From positions 1 through 13,908 of the forward strand of contig PWOD01000201.1 of the NCBI GenBank assembly GCA_003557545.1: a stretch of DNA of 13,908 bases. Reading direction: 5' to 3'. The translations under genes were made by a program, and so were the position numbers. Origin of the DNA: a bacterium. GTDB lineage: Bacteria > T1Sed10-126. Positions 1 to 7,642 of the stretch are shown here, piece after piece. Under the pieces are notes generated by a model. It saw nothing but the letters and a program-made list of their open reading frames with translations, was not told the origin of the DNA and ran no database searches. Every line of letters starts with the position of its first letter. Position 1 is the stretch's first letter.

Positions 1-1
1 C

Positions 2-370
2 CTCGTCCCGGTTCTGGCGGTTCTGGGCGCTTTTGCTCGGGAAGGACAGGTTGAGTTAACAAATATTTCACATCTGCGTAACAAGGAAAGTGATCGGATC
101 GCCACAACATGTGCTGAACTTAATCGGGTTGGTGTTCCGGCAGAATCTTCCGCAGATAAACTGGTTCTTGATCTTGATCGACGAAATTTTTCTACGGAAA
201 ATATTGTTATCAATACGTACAACGACCATCGGATTGCCATGGCTTTTACGATACTTGCTCTGTTGCGCGGCAAGCTTGTTATCCGGGGGGCCGAATGTGT
301 AAATAAATCGTACCCCGGTTTTTTTGCTGATATCAACAAACTCGGTGCCGGAGTTAGCTTGATCGACTGA
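2..370 (+). CDS. aroA: 3-phosphoshikimate 1-carboxyvinyltransferase (EPSP synthase), C-terminal fragment
   Basis: The 3' end of aroA; the 5' part lies outside the window. About 122 residues are visible in frame 2, ending at TGA 368-370. EPSP synthase joins shikimate-3-phosphate and phosphoenolpyruvate in the cytoplasmic shikimate pathway to aromatic amino acids. Three family motifs occur in the right order: LRNKESDRI followed by an ELNRVG-like segment, then NTYNDHRIAMAF, then CVNKSYPGFF close to the C-terminus. The Lys and Arg of the first motif and the NDHR Arg are known phosphate- and PEP-binding positions. The protein ends about 17 residues after the last motif, as usual for the family, so the C-terminus is intact. 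An 89-nt gap without a clear terminator separates it from the lipoprotein gene. Confidence 0.97.
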   Translation, partial: LVPVLAVLGAFAREGQVELTNISHLRNKESDRIATTCAELNRVGVPAESSADKLVLDLDRRNFSTENIVINTYNDHRIAMAFTILALLRGKLVIRGAECVNKSYPGFFADINKLGAGVSLID

Positions 371-373
371 ATA

Positions 374-404
374 TTGATTTTCAGGGGGGGTTCTGGCGGA
401 TAAT
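374..404 (+). promoter_or_regulatory. weak sigma70-like promoter candidate before the lipoprotein gene
   Basis: TTGATT (374-379) and GATAAT (399-404) resemble -35 and -10 boxes, but the 19-nt spacer is longer than ideal. A second AT-rich -10-like word, TATATT, lies at 427-432 without a good -35. The pair could give the lipoprotein gene its own start after aroA. This is pattern matching only. Confidence 0.22.
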
Positions 405-459
405 CGTTTATTTTTAGGACGGCAACTATATTTCAGGATTCAATCTGGGGGTTATAAGG

Positions 460-1215
460 ATGTTTAAAAAAGTTTTCTGCCTTATTTTATTACTGTTTAT
501 TACGGCGGGCTGTGCAGCAACCGGTGTTGGCGAGTTTCCCCGTCTCGATGCCGAGCATGAGGGTGAAAATATTTTGATCGCGCCGGTTCAGGGGATTAAT
601 TCAGCCGAACTGCAGCAACAGCTGTTTGGTCGGCTGGATATCGGACGTCTGCGAAAACGCTATGGAACTGTCTATTTTCTTCAGCCAGCGGAATTGCAGC
701 AGCTTGCCATAGAGGAGTATTTTCATCCTATGAGTTCATCCCAGCTGACCGGTATAGCAGAACAGTTTGAGGCCGATTTTTTATTGGGGATGCATGTTGA
801 TCAGTTTAGTGAAGAGGAGTTTGTGAAAGAAGGAACTCGTACTCTTTATCATCATCGTGACCGGCGCCGGGAAACCTTTTTTGAAGGAACCAGATCTGAT
901 ACTCCGGTGGGTGATGGGGTTGACTATATTTCTCCAGATCATCGTCTGGAACGAGAGACCACTGAAGGACGAGCAATTACCCGCGAACGAATCTTTGATG
1001 CTGAGGAGGTTCCTGTAACAACTCCTCGTATCAGAGCTGTAATATCTCTTTCTGCCTACCTTTATGACCTCCGTACCGGCGAGTTGATCTGGGTTGGCAA
1101 TAGAATTGAAAAAGCCACTGGCGATCTTGATCGGGTTTCCGGCGTGGAGCTTGCAGAAACAGTTCTTTCTCGAGTCGCAGAGCGTCTGTCGGTGGCCCTT
1201 ACTCCGGGAATTTAG
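460..1215 (+). CDS. uncharacterised lipoprotein (251 aa)
   Basis: Probably a membrane-anchored periplasmic lipoprotein of unknown function. It opens with a short Lys-containing n-region and a hydrophobic stretch ending in a lipobox, ITAGC, with the lipidated Cys at residue 18. Gly-rich SD-like bases and AAGGA precede the ATG. The mature part is soluble. A polar, charged middle (about residues 125-185, rich in Arg, Glu and Asp) separates two more conserved-looking parts. The C-terminal segment contains YLYDLRTGELIWVGN, a phrasing common in outer-membrane-associated lipoproteins of the CsgG/LpoB kind, where a strand pair describes a typed output. I do not recognise the exact family and give no function. 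It stands between aroA and nfnA, with gaps on both sides, and probably has no direct link to either. Confidence 0.8.
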   Translation: MFKKVFCLILLLFITAGCAATGVGEFPRLDAEHEGENILIAPVQGINSAELQQQLFGRLDIGRLRKRYGTVYFLQPAELQQLAIEEYFHPMSSSQLTGIAEQFEADFLLGMHVDQFSEEEFVKEGTRTLYHHRDRRRETFFEGTRSDTPVGDGVDYISPDHRLERETTEGRAITRERIFDAEEVPVTTPRIRAVISLSAYLYDLRTGELIWVGNRIEKATGDLDRVSGVELAETVLSRVAERLSVALTPGI

Positions 1216-1336
1216 TTTTAATTCACCAATCAGATATATGGGTGATATTTGGCCTATCGGTTCTTGAAGGCTATGCGACACTTTCTTGTTCCTATTTGGG
1301 ATTGGACTATTTTCTGATTATTTGCAGTCAACCCGG

Positions 1337-1365
1337 TTTATTAGTACCAATTTTCAATTTATAAT
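1337..1365 (+). promoter_or_regulatory. putative sigma70 promoter for nfnAB
   Basis: A perfect -10 box TATAAT lies at 1360-1365, and TTTATT at 1337-1342 sits 17 nt upstream as a poor -35. Transcription would start near 1372, giving a leader of about 70 nt before the nfnA ATG at 1442. The site lies in the 226-nt gap after the lipoprotein gene, the expected place for a promoter of the redox block. The -35 match is weak. Confidence 0.4.
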
Positions 1366-1441
1366 CATTCCTCTTAACTGCAAAGCAGATTTGATTGGCC
1401 AGTTTAACCGCAGTAATCCACAACATTTACAGGTGAGAAAT

Positions 1442-2272
1442 ATGTATGAGATAGTTTCACGCGAACAACTTGCTCCCCGGATAGTTAAACTACAGGTACG
1501 GGCACCCCGGGTAGCAAAGACTGTTAAACCAGGTCAGTTCATTGTCCTCAGGGTTGATCAGACCGGGGAGAGATTTCCACTTACCGTAGTTGAACATAAT
1601 CACCGCCTTGGTATTCTCACGTTGGTTGTTCAAACCATTGGAAGTTCAACTGAAAAACTTGCCAGTCTGGAGCCGGGTGAGAAAATTTCTGATCTGCTTG
1701 GCCCTCTCGGGGAACCATCAGAAATAGATTATTATGGCCGGGTGCTCTGTGTTGGTGGTGGGGTCGGTACGGCCCTTATCCTTCCGGTGGCCCGAGCCCT
1801 GAGTGCAAATGGGAATGAGGTTGTCACCTTGCTGGGAGCCAGGACTGAACAGTTGCTTATTTTTACTGATGAGCTGGCCGAATTTTCCCAGCAATTGCTG
1901 ATTACTACGGATGACGGCTCGGCTGGCAGTCAGGGAAATGTTGCTGAAAAACTAACCGAGCTTTTAGAGAGTGGTGAGAGATTTGACCGGGTTTATGCCA
2001 CAGGTCCGGTTCCCATGATGCGTGCAATTGCCGATATAACAGAGCCCTATGCTATTAAAACCTTGGTTAGTCTCAACCCTATCATGGTCGATGGAACAGG
2101 GATGTGTGGGGGCTGTCGTGTGCAGGTCGGTGACCGTCTGCGTTTTGCCTGTACGGAAGGTCCTGAGTTTGATGGTCACCAGGTCGATTTTGCTGATCTG
2201 CTTGCTCGTCAGAACTATTATTCAGATAGTCACAATTGTCGGCTGCCAGATTTTTCTGAGGATGGTAATTAA
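1442..2272 (+). CDS. nfnA: NfnA: ferredoxin-NADP reductase subunit alpha (SudB-like), FAD/[2Fe-2S]
   Basis: Small subunit of the bifurcating NADH-dependent reduced ferredoxin:NADP+ oxidoreductase, also annotated as the sulfide dehydrogenase beta subunit. It works in the cytoplasm with NfnB. The protein is 276 aa. The FAD-binding motif RFPLT is at 44-48 and the dinucleotide-binding loop GGGVGTA starts at 105. The C-terminal cluster motif has D217, C222, C225 and C237, followed by EGPEFDGH. In studied Nfn enzymes the [2Fe-2S] cluster has three Cys and one Asp ligand, which fits this pattern. The reading frame stays open back to 1286, but the ATG at 1442 is preceded by AGGTGAG and begins the conserved MYEIV start, so I use it. 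The stop is 2 nt before nfnB, indicating translational coupling. Confidence 0.93.
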   Translation: MYEIVSREQLAPRIVKLQVRAPRVAKTVKPGQFIVLRVDQTGERFPLTVVEHNHRLGILTLVVQTIGSSTEKLASLEPGEKISDLLGPLGEPSEIDYYGRVLCVGGGVGTALILPVARALSANGNEVVTLLGARTEQLLIFTDELAEFSQQLLITTDDGSAGSQGNVAEKLTELLESGERFDRVYATGPVPMMRAIADITEPYAIKTLVSLNPIMVDGTGMCGGCRVQVGDRLRFACTEGPEFDGHQVDFADLLARQNYYSDSHNCRLPDFSEDGN

Positions 2273-2274
2273 TA

Positions 2275-3699
2275 ATGGCTGACAAAAGCAACCTTCCCGA
2301 TCGTCAAAAAATGCAGCGTTGTGATCCTCGTGAGAGAGCTAAAAATTTTTCTGAAGTCGCCCTCGGATATACTGATGAGCAGGCCCTGGCTGAGGCCCAA
2401 AGATGTCTGCAGTGTTCTCGGCCGTTATGTGTTGAGGGCTGCCCCGTCAGGGTTGATATTCCCGGATTTATTGAAAAAATTGTTGAGGGCCAATCTGAAC
2501 AGGCGGCTGAGCGTATTAAACAAACTAATATCCTGCCCGCAATCTGTGGTCGGGTCTGTCCGCAGGAGGATCAGTGTGAAAAACTCTGTATACTTGGTAA
2601 TAAAACCGAACCGGTTAATATCGGCGCGTTGGAGCGTTATGTCGGGGATAAAACAGCTCCTGTTTCAAAAGATTCATTGGCCGATACCCCTGTTGATCAG
2701 TCAATCTCCGGCAAAGCAGCAGCTGTTGCGGTTGTTGGATCTGGACCATCTGGATTGACCTGCGCCGCCGATCTTTTGCGGATGGGTTATCAGGTTACAA
2801 TTTTTGAAGCTCTACATGAACCCGGCGGAGTTCTGGTCTACGGTATCCCGGAATTTAGACTGCCCAATTCTATAGTTCGCGGTGAAGTGGAATACCTGAA
2901 GAAGCTGGGAGCCGATTTTCAGTTAAATGTTCTGGTGGGGCGAACTGTAACCGTTGACCAACTGTTAGAAGATGAAGGTTTTTCTGCCGTCTATCTTGCC
3001 GCCGGTGCGGGAACCCCCTGGTTTATGGGAATCCCCGGCGAAAACCTTCCCGGTATTTATTCGGCCAATGAGTTTCTTACCCGGTTGAATTTAATGCGGG
3101 CTCATAGGTCTGATCATGCCACACCGATAGTTGTAGGAAACCGGGTGGTGGTGATTGGTGGCGGAAATGTTGCACTTGATGCTGCCCGCTCGGCAGTTCG
3201 TGTTGGTGCTCAGGAGGTCCGGGTCGTTTATCGTCGTTCCAGAGCTGAAATGCCGGCTCGTAAGATGGAGATTGAACATGCTGAAGAAGAAGGGGTTATT
3301 TTTGATTTTTTGACCAACCCGCTGAAATTTTATCCGGATCAGCAGGGCTTTTTAGGTAAAATTGAAGTTGTTGATATGAAGCTGGGTGAGCCGGATGAAT
3401 CAGGCCGTCCCCGTCCGTTCCCTGTAGATGGGAGTAATCGTACCTGGCCGGTCGATACAGCTGTAATCGCTATCGGCTCTCGGCCGAATAGAATTGTCGG
3501 TGAAACTACTCCGGGACTTAGTACAACGGAAGCTAATACGATTGAAATCGATCCACCGACCGGGCAGACAAGCCGGCCGGAGGTATTTGCCGGGGGAGAT
3601 GTAGTTACCGGTTCTGATACTGTTATTGCCGCCATGGGTGCGGGTCGTCGGGCGGCTCGTTCAATAGATAGATTTTTACAGGAAGACTCAACAAATTAG
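2275..3699 (+). CDS. nfnB: NfnB: ferredoxin-NADP reductase subunit beta (glutamate synthase small-subunit-like), FAD/2x[4Fe-4S]
   Basis: Large subunit of Nfn, carrying the bifurcating FAD and two [4Fe-4S] clusters. Together with NfnA it couples NADPH oxidation to reduction of NAD+ and ferredoxin, or runs in reverse. The protein is 474 aa, normal for the family. The N-terminal cluster domain has C44, C47, C52, C56 and then C91, C95, C101, C105. A first nucleotide-binding loop, GSGPSG (155-160), is followed by PGGVLVYGIPEFRLP. A second loop, GGGNVALD, begins at 295 and leads into VYRRSRAEMPA. The C-terminal FAD motif FAGGDVVTG is at 438-446. The sequence also resembles GltD of glutamate synthase, but no large glutamate synthase subunit is nearby and the tight pairing with nfnA decides the call. 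GAGGA in the end of nfnA serves as ribosome binding site. Confidence 0.93.
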   Translation: MADKSNLPDRQKMQRCDPRERAKNFSEVALGYTDEQALAEAQRCLQCSRPLCVEGCPVRVDIPGFIEKIVEGQSEQAAERIKQTNILPAICGRVCPQEDQCEKLCILGNKTEPVNIGALERYVGDKTAPVSKDSLADTPVDQSISGKAAAVAVVGSGPSGLTCAADLLRMGYQVTIFEALHEPGGVLVYGIPEFRLPNSIVRGEVEYLKKLGADFQLNVLVGRTVTVDQLLEDEGFSAVYLAAGAGTPWFMGIPGENLPGIYSANEFLTRLNLMRAHRSDHATPIVVGNRVVVIGGGNVALDAARSAVRVGAQEVRVVYRRSRAEMPARKMEIEHAEEEGVIFDFLTNPLKFYPDQQGFLGKIEVVDMKLGEPDESGRPRPFPVDGSNRTWPVDTAVIAIGSRPNRIVGETTPGLSTTEANTIEIDPPTGQTSRPEVFAGGDVVTGSDTVIAAMGAGRRAARSIDRFLQEDSTN

Positions 3700-3734
3700 T
3701 CATTGACTGAAGCTCTCCTGGGGGTGTTTGAACA

Positions 3735-4892
3735 GTGTGGGATGTTGCTGTGATAGGAGCTGGTCCAGCCGGAACTATGGCCGCTGGAACTCTACTGGAC
3801 CATGGGTTATCCGTTGTCCTGATAGATAAATCAGCCTTTCCCCGGAATAAATCTTGCGGTGGTGGTCTGCCGGATCATGCAGCTAAGCTACTCGACCGGC
3901 TTGCGATTGACTGGCGGCCGGTTCAACTTGACTCAGCAATTAGTTCCACGATTTTTTATGATTTTTCTCGGCCCATGGAAATAGCTCTTGAATCGGCACC
4001 GGTAAGACTTGTTAGTCGCAAAAGTTTTGATCAGCTTCTTCTGAAATGGGCCCTCCAGCAGGGCGATCTGGAGCTGTTAGAAAAAACTGCTGTGAGTTCT
4101 GTTGAACAGCTGCCTGATCAGGTTGTTATCCGGTTGTCCGATGGAACTTGTTTGGAAGCCGGTTTTTTGGTGGCTGCTGGTGGAGCCGGCTGTCCGGTAG
4201 GAACCAGCATTAATCCGGGAAAATCAGCAGGAGTGGCAGTCACCGCTCTGGTGAATACCTCGGCTGATATTATCGAGAGGTTTTCTTCTCGATTAGTTTT
4301 TAACGTTCAACCGGATCTCCAGGGATATGGCTGGGTTTTTCCTAAAAAACATCATCTTAACATCGGGATCGGTGGCTATAATACAACTAAGTTGAAAACT
4401 CGACTTCGTCAGTTTGTTTCTCGGACTCTGACGGGAGATGATTATCAAATAGCTAAAATATTTGGTCATCCACTGCCGTTTTATCAGCCTGACACCCGGT
4501 TTTGTCAGCAGCGGACTTTGCTGGCCGGGGATGCTGCTCGGCTGGTTGATGCTCTCACCGGTGAGGGGATATATTATGCTCTGGTCAGTGGTCGGCTAGC
4601 CGGGCAAACTATTGCCCGGGTCTTGAACGGGGAGCTGACCTCGGTCAGTCATTATGAAAAACTTTTACAGGATAATATTCTCTCAAATCTACATTGGTCA
4701 TGCCGGATTGCCCGGCTATTTTATGATCACCCTGAGTTTTTTTATCAATGGGTTTTAGGTAATCGGTTTCTTCAGGAACAGCTAAAAAAAATCACCTCCG
4801 GTCTGACGACTTATCAGTCCCTTCAGCAGGATATTAGTGACGAGCTTGGTGATGATACCTTTGTTCGAGATTTTTTTGATCTTTCTGGGTAA
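3735..4892 (+). CDS. geranylgeranyl reductase family FAD-dependent oxidoreductase (385 aa)
   Basis: A p-hydroxybenzoate-hydroxylase-fold flavoprotein of the geranylgeranyl reductase family, whose members saturate double bonds of polyprenyl chains (chlorophyll side chain, archaeal lipids, quinone tails). The N-terminal Rossmann loop GAGPAG is at 8-13, followed by FPRNKSCGGGLP (35-46), a family hallmark whose Cys lies near the flavin. YGWVFPK is at 198-204, and the FAD ribityl motif GDAARLVDALTGEG at 265-278. No membrane helix is evident. GTG at 3735 is the first start after an in-frame TGA at 3729-3731 and has GGGGGTG upstream. It lies 35 nt after nfnB and 9 nt before recG in the same frame, so it is probably co-transcribed with them. 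The substrate is unknown; menaquinone tails or polyprenols are candidates. Confidence 0.88.
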   Translation: MWDVAVIGAGPAGTMAAGTLLDHGLSVVLIDKSAFPRNKSCGGGLPDHAAKLLDRLAIDWRPVQLDSAISSTIFYDFSRPMEIALESAPVRLVSRKSFDQLLLKWALQQGDLELLEKTAVSSVEQLPDQVVIRLSDGTCLEAGFLVAAGGAGCPVGTSINPGKSAGVAVTALVNTSADIIERFSSRLVFNVQPDLQGYGWVFPKKHHLNIGIGGYNTTKLKTRLRQFVSRTLTGDDYQIAKIFGHPLPFYQPDTRFCQQRTLLAGDAARLVDALTGEGIYYALVSGRLAGQTIARVLNGELTSVSHYEKLLQDNILSNLHWSCRIARLFYDHPEFFYQWVLGNRFLQEQLKKITSGLTTYQSLQQDISDELGDDTFVRDFFDLSG

Positions 4893-4901
4893 TTTCGAAA
4901 G

Positions 4902-7220
4902 GTGTGTAGACTCTTAGTGCAGGAATATAACAGGCTGGTAAAAATCCTCGATTTAGTTCGTGCTCAGATAGCCAATCCTTCTTCACCTGACCGCTGGAAT
5001 CACCAGGTTGAGCAGCAGCTTCCCTCCGAAAACCAACAACTGTCAGAGTCATTCTGGAGTGATCTGAAACGATCCTGGTTGGCCTATCAGCATAATCCTG
5101 ATGAAAAAAATCTCTGGAAAATGGCCCTCTGCTGTCAACAACTGGCTCGAGAGTTTCTCACTAAACCCCTCGAATCACTGTCAGGTATTGGTCCAAAAAT
5201 AGCCGGCAAGTTGGCCAAAAAAGATCTGCAGACTGTAGCTGACCTATTATACTATTTTCCCCGCGCCTATACCGATCAACGTTATGTCGATTCGATCTCC
5301 ACTATTCGTGGCGAGGGAACTTATACGATCTTTGGTGAAATCATTACCACAGGGGTAGTGCATGGTCGTAAGCCCCGGCTGGAGCTGGTACTTGCAGACT
5401 CTTCCGGTCAGATTCAGATAACTTTCTGGAATATGGCATATCTGGGGAAAAAACTTACCCGGGGGACGCAGCTTTTCTGTCATGGCAAGGTTGATTTTTT
5501 CAGAAATATTCCCCAGATGAATAATCCGGAGTATGAAATAATTTCTTCCGAAAAGGAGCTAGAATCAAGTCGTACTTTGAAACCGGTTTATTCTGCCCCG
5601 GAGGGGATTAAACAATATCGGCTTAAGAATTGGATCGATTCTGCCCTTGACCTTGGCTTGCCCCTGCTGGCAGACGAACTGCCGGTTGTTATCCGGAAAT
5701 CTGAAAAAATTCAAACCATCACCCGGGCGCTGTCCCAGATTCATCAACCTGACTCAACCAACAATCTTGAACGGGCCAGGGAGAGGGTTATTTTTGAAGA
5801 GTTTTTTCTTTATCAACTTGTGTTTGCTTTACATAACTGGCGGGTTGATAAGCTGGATAAAGGGAGGAGTTATCCCGCGGTCAAACTGCGGACCAGCTTT
5901 CTGGCCCGTTTGCCCTTTGATTTTACCGAGGATCAGAGAACCGCACTTCAGGAGATCGAAGCTGATTTGGTCTCGTCGGCCCCGATGCACAGGCTGTTGC
6001 AGGGTGATGTTGGGACCGGGAAGACAGTGGTGGCGCTGGCTGCCATGCTGCGTGTGATCGAAAATGGGTATCAGGCGGCGTTGATGGCTCCTACCGAGGT
6101 ACTGGCAGAACAGCATTATCAAACAGCCCAAAAATATTGTCAGCAGCTTTCCTGTAAGCTGGGAATTTTAACCGGGAGTCTTACCGAAAAAAATAAACAG
6201 CATGTCAGAAAACAGATTGAACAGGGAGAAATCGATCTGGTGATCGGCACCCACGCATTGATAGAGGATACGATTGAGTTTCCTTCGTTGGGATTTGTTG
6301 TAATCGATGAACAACATAGGTTTGGTGTTGAACAGCGCCGTAAACTGCGCGAAAAAGGACCTGAAATCGATATGCTGATAATGTCGGCGACACCGATTCC
6401 TCGCAGTCTGGCCCTGACCGTTTATGGTGATCTGCTGGTTACTTCTTTAACCCAGTTTCCCGGTGAAAAACGGCTGGTTGAAACAACTTTATTGGAAAAA
6501 TCAACTGCTAATAAAAAGCGGGTCTTTGAACTGGTGAAAACTCTGGCTGCCCGGGGAGAAAAAACATTTTTTGTTTTCCCTGCGATCGAAGAAAATCAGG
6601 AACATGGGATGGAAGCCGCCGAAGCAGCCTTTGAAAAGGCGAACTGGTCCGGTTATTTTTCTGATATACGAATGGGATTACTGCATGGGCAAATGAGTTC
6701 TCAAGATAAACAGCAGGTTATGAAACGGTTTCGTAACGGGGAGATCCAGCTGTTATTTTCTACAACTGTTATTGAGGTTGGGGTCGATGTCCCGGAGGCC
6801 AGTTGTCTGGTTGTATTTGATGCCGAGAGATTTGGTCTGGCACAGCTCCATCAGCTGCGAGGACGTGTCGGGCGGGCCGGGCAGGAGGCCTACTGTTTTC
6901 TCTTTGTTGAAAAAAACATTACGGATAGTTCAAAACAACGGTTGCATGTTCTGGAAAGGATAGACGATGGGTTTGAGGTGGCTAAAGAAGATCTGCGGTT
7001 TCGTGGGATCGGTGCGCTAACCGGAACCCGTCAGACAGGTCTGCAGGAGTTTAAACTCGGTAATTTCTGGCAGGATAGAGAGATTATGCAACGTGCCGTC
7101 CATCGAGCTCGCTGGTTGGTTGAATCGACTGATGGACTTGCTCGTCCTGAACTGACTTTACTCCGTAATAAACTGTTTGATCAATATAAAGATCAGCTAA
7201 AATTTGTGAAAATTGGTTAA
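4902..7220 (+). CDS. recG: ATP-dependent DNA helicase RecG
   Basis: Monomeric SF2 helicase that binds stalled forks and Holliday junctions and drives fork regression and branch migration. The protein is up to 772 aa, longer than the roughly 690-aa enterobacterial form, because of about 85 extra N-terminal residues rich in Gln and Leu before the conserved SGIGPKIAGKL (94-104). The wedge/OB domain follows (about 115-220). Helicase motifs are GDVGTGKT (Walker A, 368-375), APTEVLAEQH, DEQHRFG (469-475), SATPIPRSLALT (from 495) and QLRGRVGRAGQ near 650; all key residues are present. A similar N-terminal extension is known in Thermotoga RecG. The start is uncertain. GTG 4902 is the first possibility; GTG 4917 has AAAGGTG upstream and would give a protein 5 residues shorter. 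Confidence 0.96.
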   Translation: MCRLLVQEYNRLVKILDLVRAQIANPSSPDRWNHQVEQQLPSENQQLSESFWSDLKRSWLAYQHNPDEKNLWKMALCCQQLAREFLTKPLESLSGIGPKIAGKLAKKDLQTVADLLYYFPRAYTDQRYVDSISTIRGEGTYTIFGEIITTGVVHGRKPRLELVLADSSGQIQITFWNMAYLGKKLTRGTQLFCHGKVDFFRNIPQMNNPEYEIISSEKELESSRTLKPVYSAPEGIKQYRLKNWIDSALDLGLPLLADELPVVIRKSEKIQTITRALSQIHQPDSTNNLERARERVIFEEFFLYQLVFALHNWRVDKLDKGRSYPAVKLRTSFLARLPFDFTEDQRTALQEIEADLVSSAPMHRLLQGDVGTGKTVVALAAMLRVIENGYQAALMAPTEVLAEQHYQTAQKYCQQLSCKLGILTGSLTEKNKQHVRKQIEQGEIDLVIGTHALIEDTIEFPSLGFVVIDEQHRFGVEQRRKLREKGPEIDMLIMSATPIPRSLALTVYGDLLVTSLTQFPGEKRLVETTLLEKSTANKKRVFELVKTLAARGEKTFFVFPAIEENQEHGMEAAEAAFEKANWSGYFSDIRMGLLHGQMSSQDKQQVMKRFRNGEIQLLFSTTVIEVGVDVPEASCLVVFDAERFGLAQLHQLRGRVGRAGQEAYCFLFVEKNITDSSKQRLHVLERIDDGFEVAKEDLRFRGIGALTGTRQTGLQEFKLGNFWQDREIMQRAVHRARWLVESTDGLARPELTLLRNKLFDQYKDQLKFVKIG

Positions 7221-7301
7221 ATTTGAGATAATTAATCCTGTGTGAATAATTCCCAGGAACTTTTTAAGTTGAGCTGATAACAAAGGAGTTAGAGAAAGTT
7301 G

Positions 7302-7589
7302 ATGGAACAGCGTAAACTTGCTAAATTTTTTGCTATTCTGGCCGATCAAACCAGGTTGAGAATTATCACCCTCCTGCTGGAAGGAGAACTCTGTGTCTGT
7401 GAAATACAACAGGAACTTGAAATGTCCCAACCATCGGTTTCTTATCATCTGCGGCTGATGGAAAGGACTGGATATTTGCTCAGTCGGCAGAGTAAAGGCT
7501 GGACCAATTATCGAATTAATCCCCAACTAAATCGTATGATTATTAGAAAATTAAAACAGATTGGTCTGGTAGTTGAGAAGCAAGTTTAA
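7302..7589 (+). CDS. ArsR/SmtB-family winged-helix metal-responsive repressor (95 aa)
   Basis: Small dimeric DNA-binding protein that is normally released from its operator by metal or metalloid binding. The fold is clear: a DQTRLRI helix (15-21), then ELCVCE (29-34) at the start of the recognition region, then MSQPSVSYHLRLM (41-53) as the recognition helix, and a wing with YLLSRQSKGWTNYRI. C31 and C33 match the ELCVC(D/E) motif that binds As(III) or similar thiophilic ions in classical ArsR. AAAGGAG (7282-7288) is the ribosome binding site. ATG 7302 follows at 13 nt, while TTG 7299 directly before it has better spacing and may be the true start. The gene lies 78 nt after recG and 53 nt before polX on the same strand. 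No arsenic or metal-transport gene is adjacent, so the target is unclear; autoregulation is likely. Confidence 0.9.
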   Translation: MEQRKLAKFFAILADQTRLRIITLLLEGELCVCEIQQELEMSQPSVSYHLRLMERTGYLLSRQSKGWTNYRINPQLNRMIIRKLKQIGLVVEKQV

Positions 7590-7642
7590 AATTCAAATAC
7601 CAGCTAGTGAACGGCTGGGTTTCAAAAGGTTGATTTAATTTT

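Noticed and set aside
781-1281. 166-codon minus-strand open frame opposite the lipoprotein gene
   Set aside because: It mirrors a real coding frame, has no recognisable motif and lacks a ribosome binding site. The + strand protein has a clear signal peptide.
1286-1441. Upstream extension of nfnA by 52 residues
   Set aside because: The residues are unlike the family, no ribosome binding site stands before 1286, a -10-like box lies inside the extension, and ATG 1442 has a good ribosome binding site and the conserved start.
5647-6057. 136-codon + strand frame inside recG
   Set aside because: It overlaps unbroken, motif-bearing RecG coding sequence in another frame and resembles no protein.
7236-7265. 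Terminator-like TCCTG/CAGGA stem followed by T's after recG
   Set aside because: Only 5 pairs with a 13-nt loop and a 2-nt gap before the T run; too weak to call.
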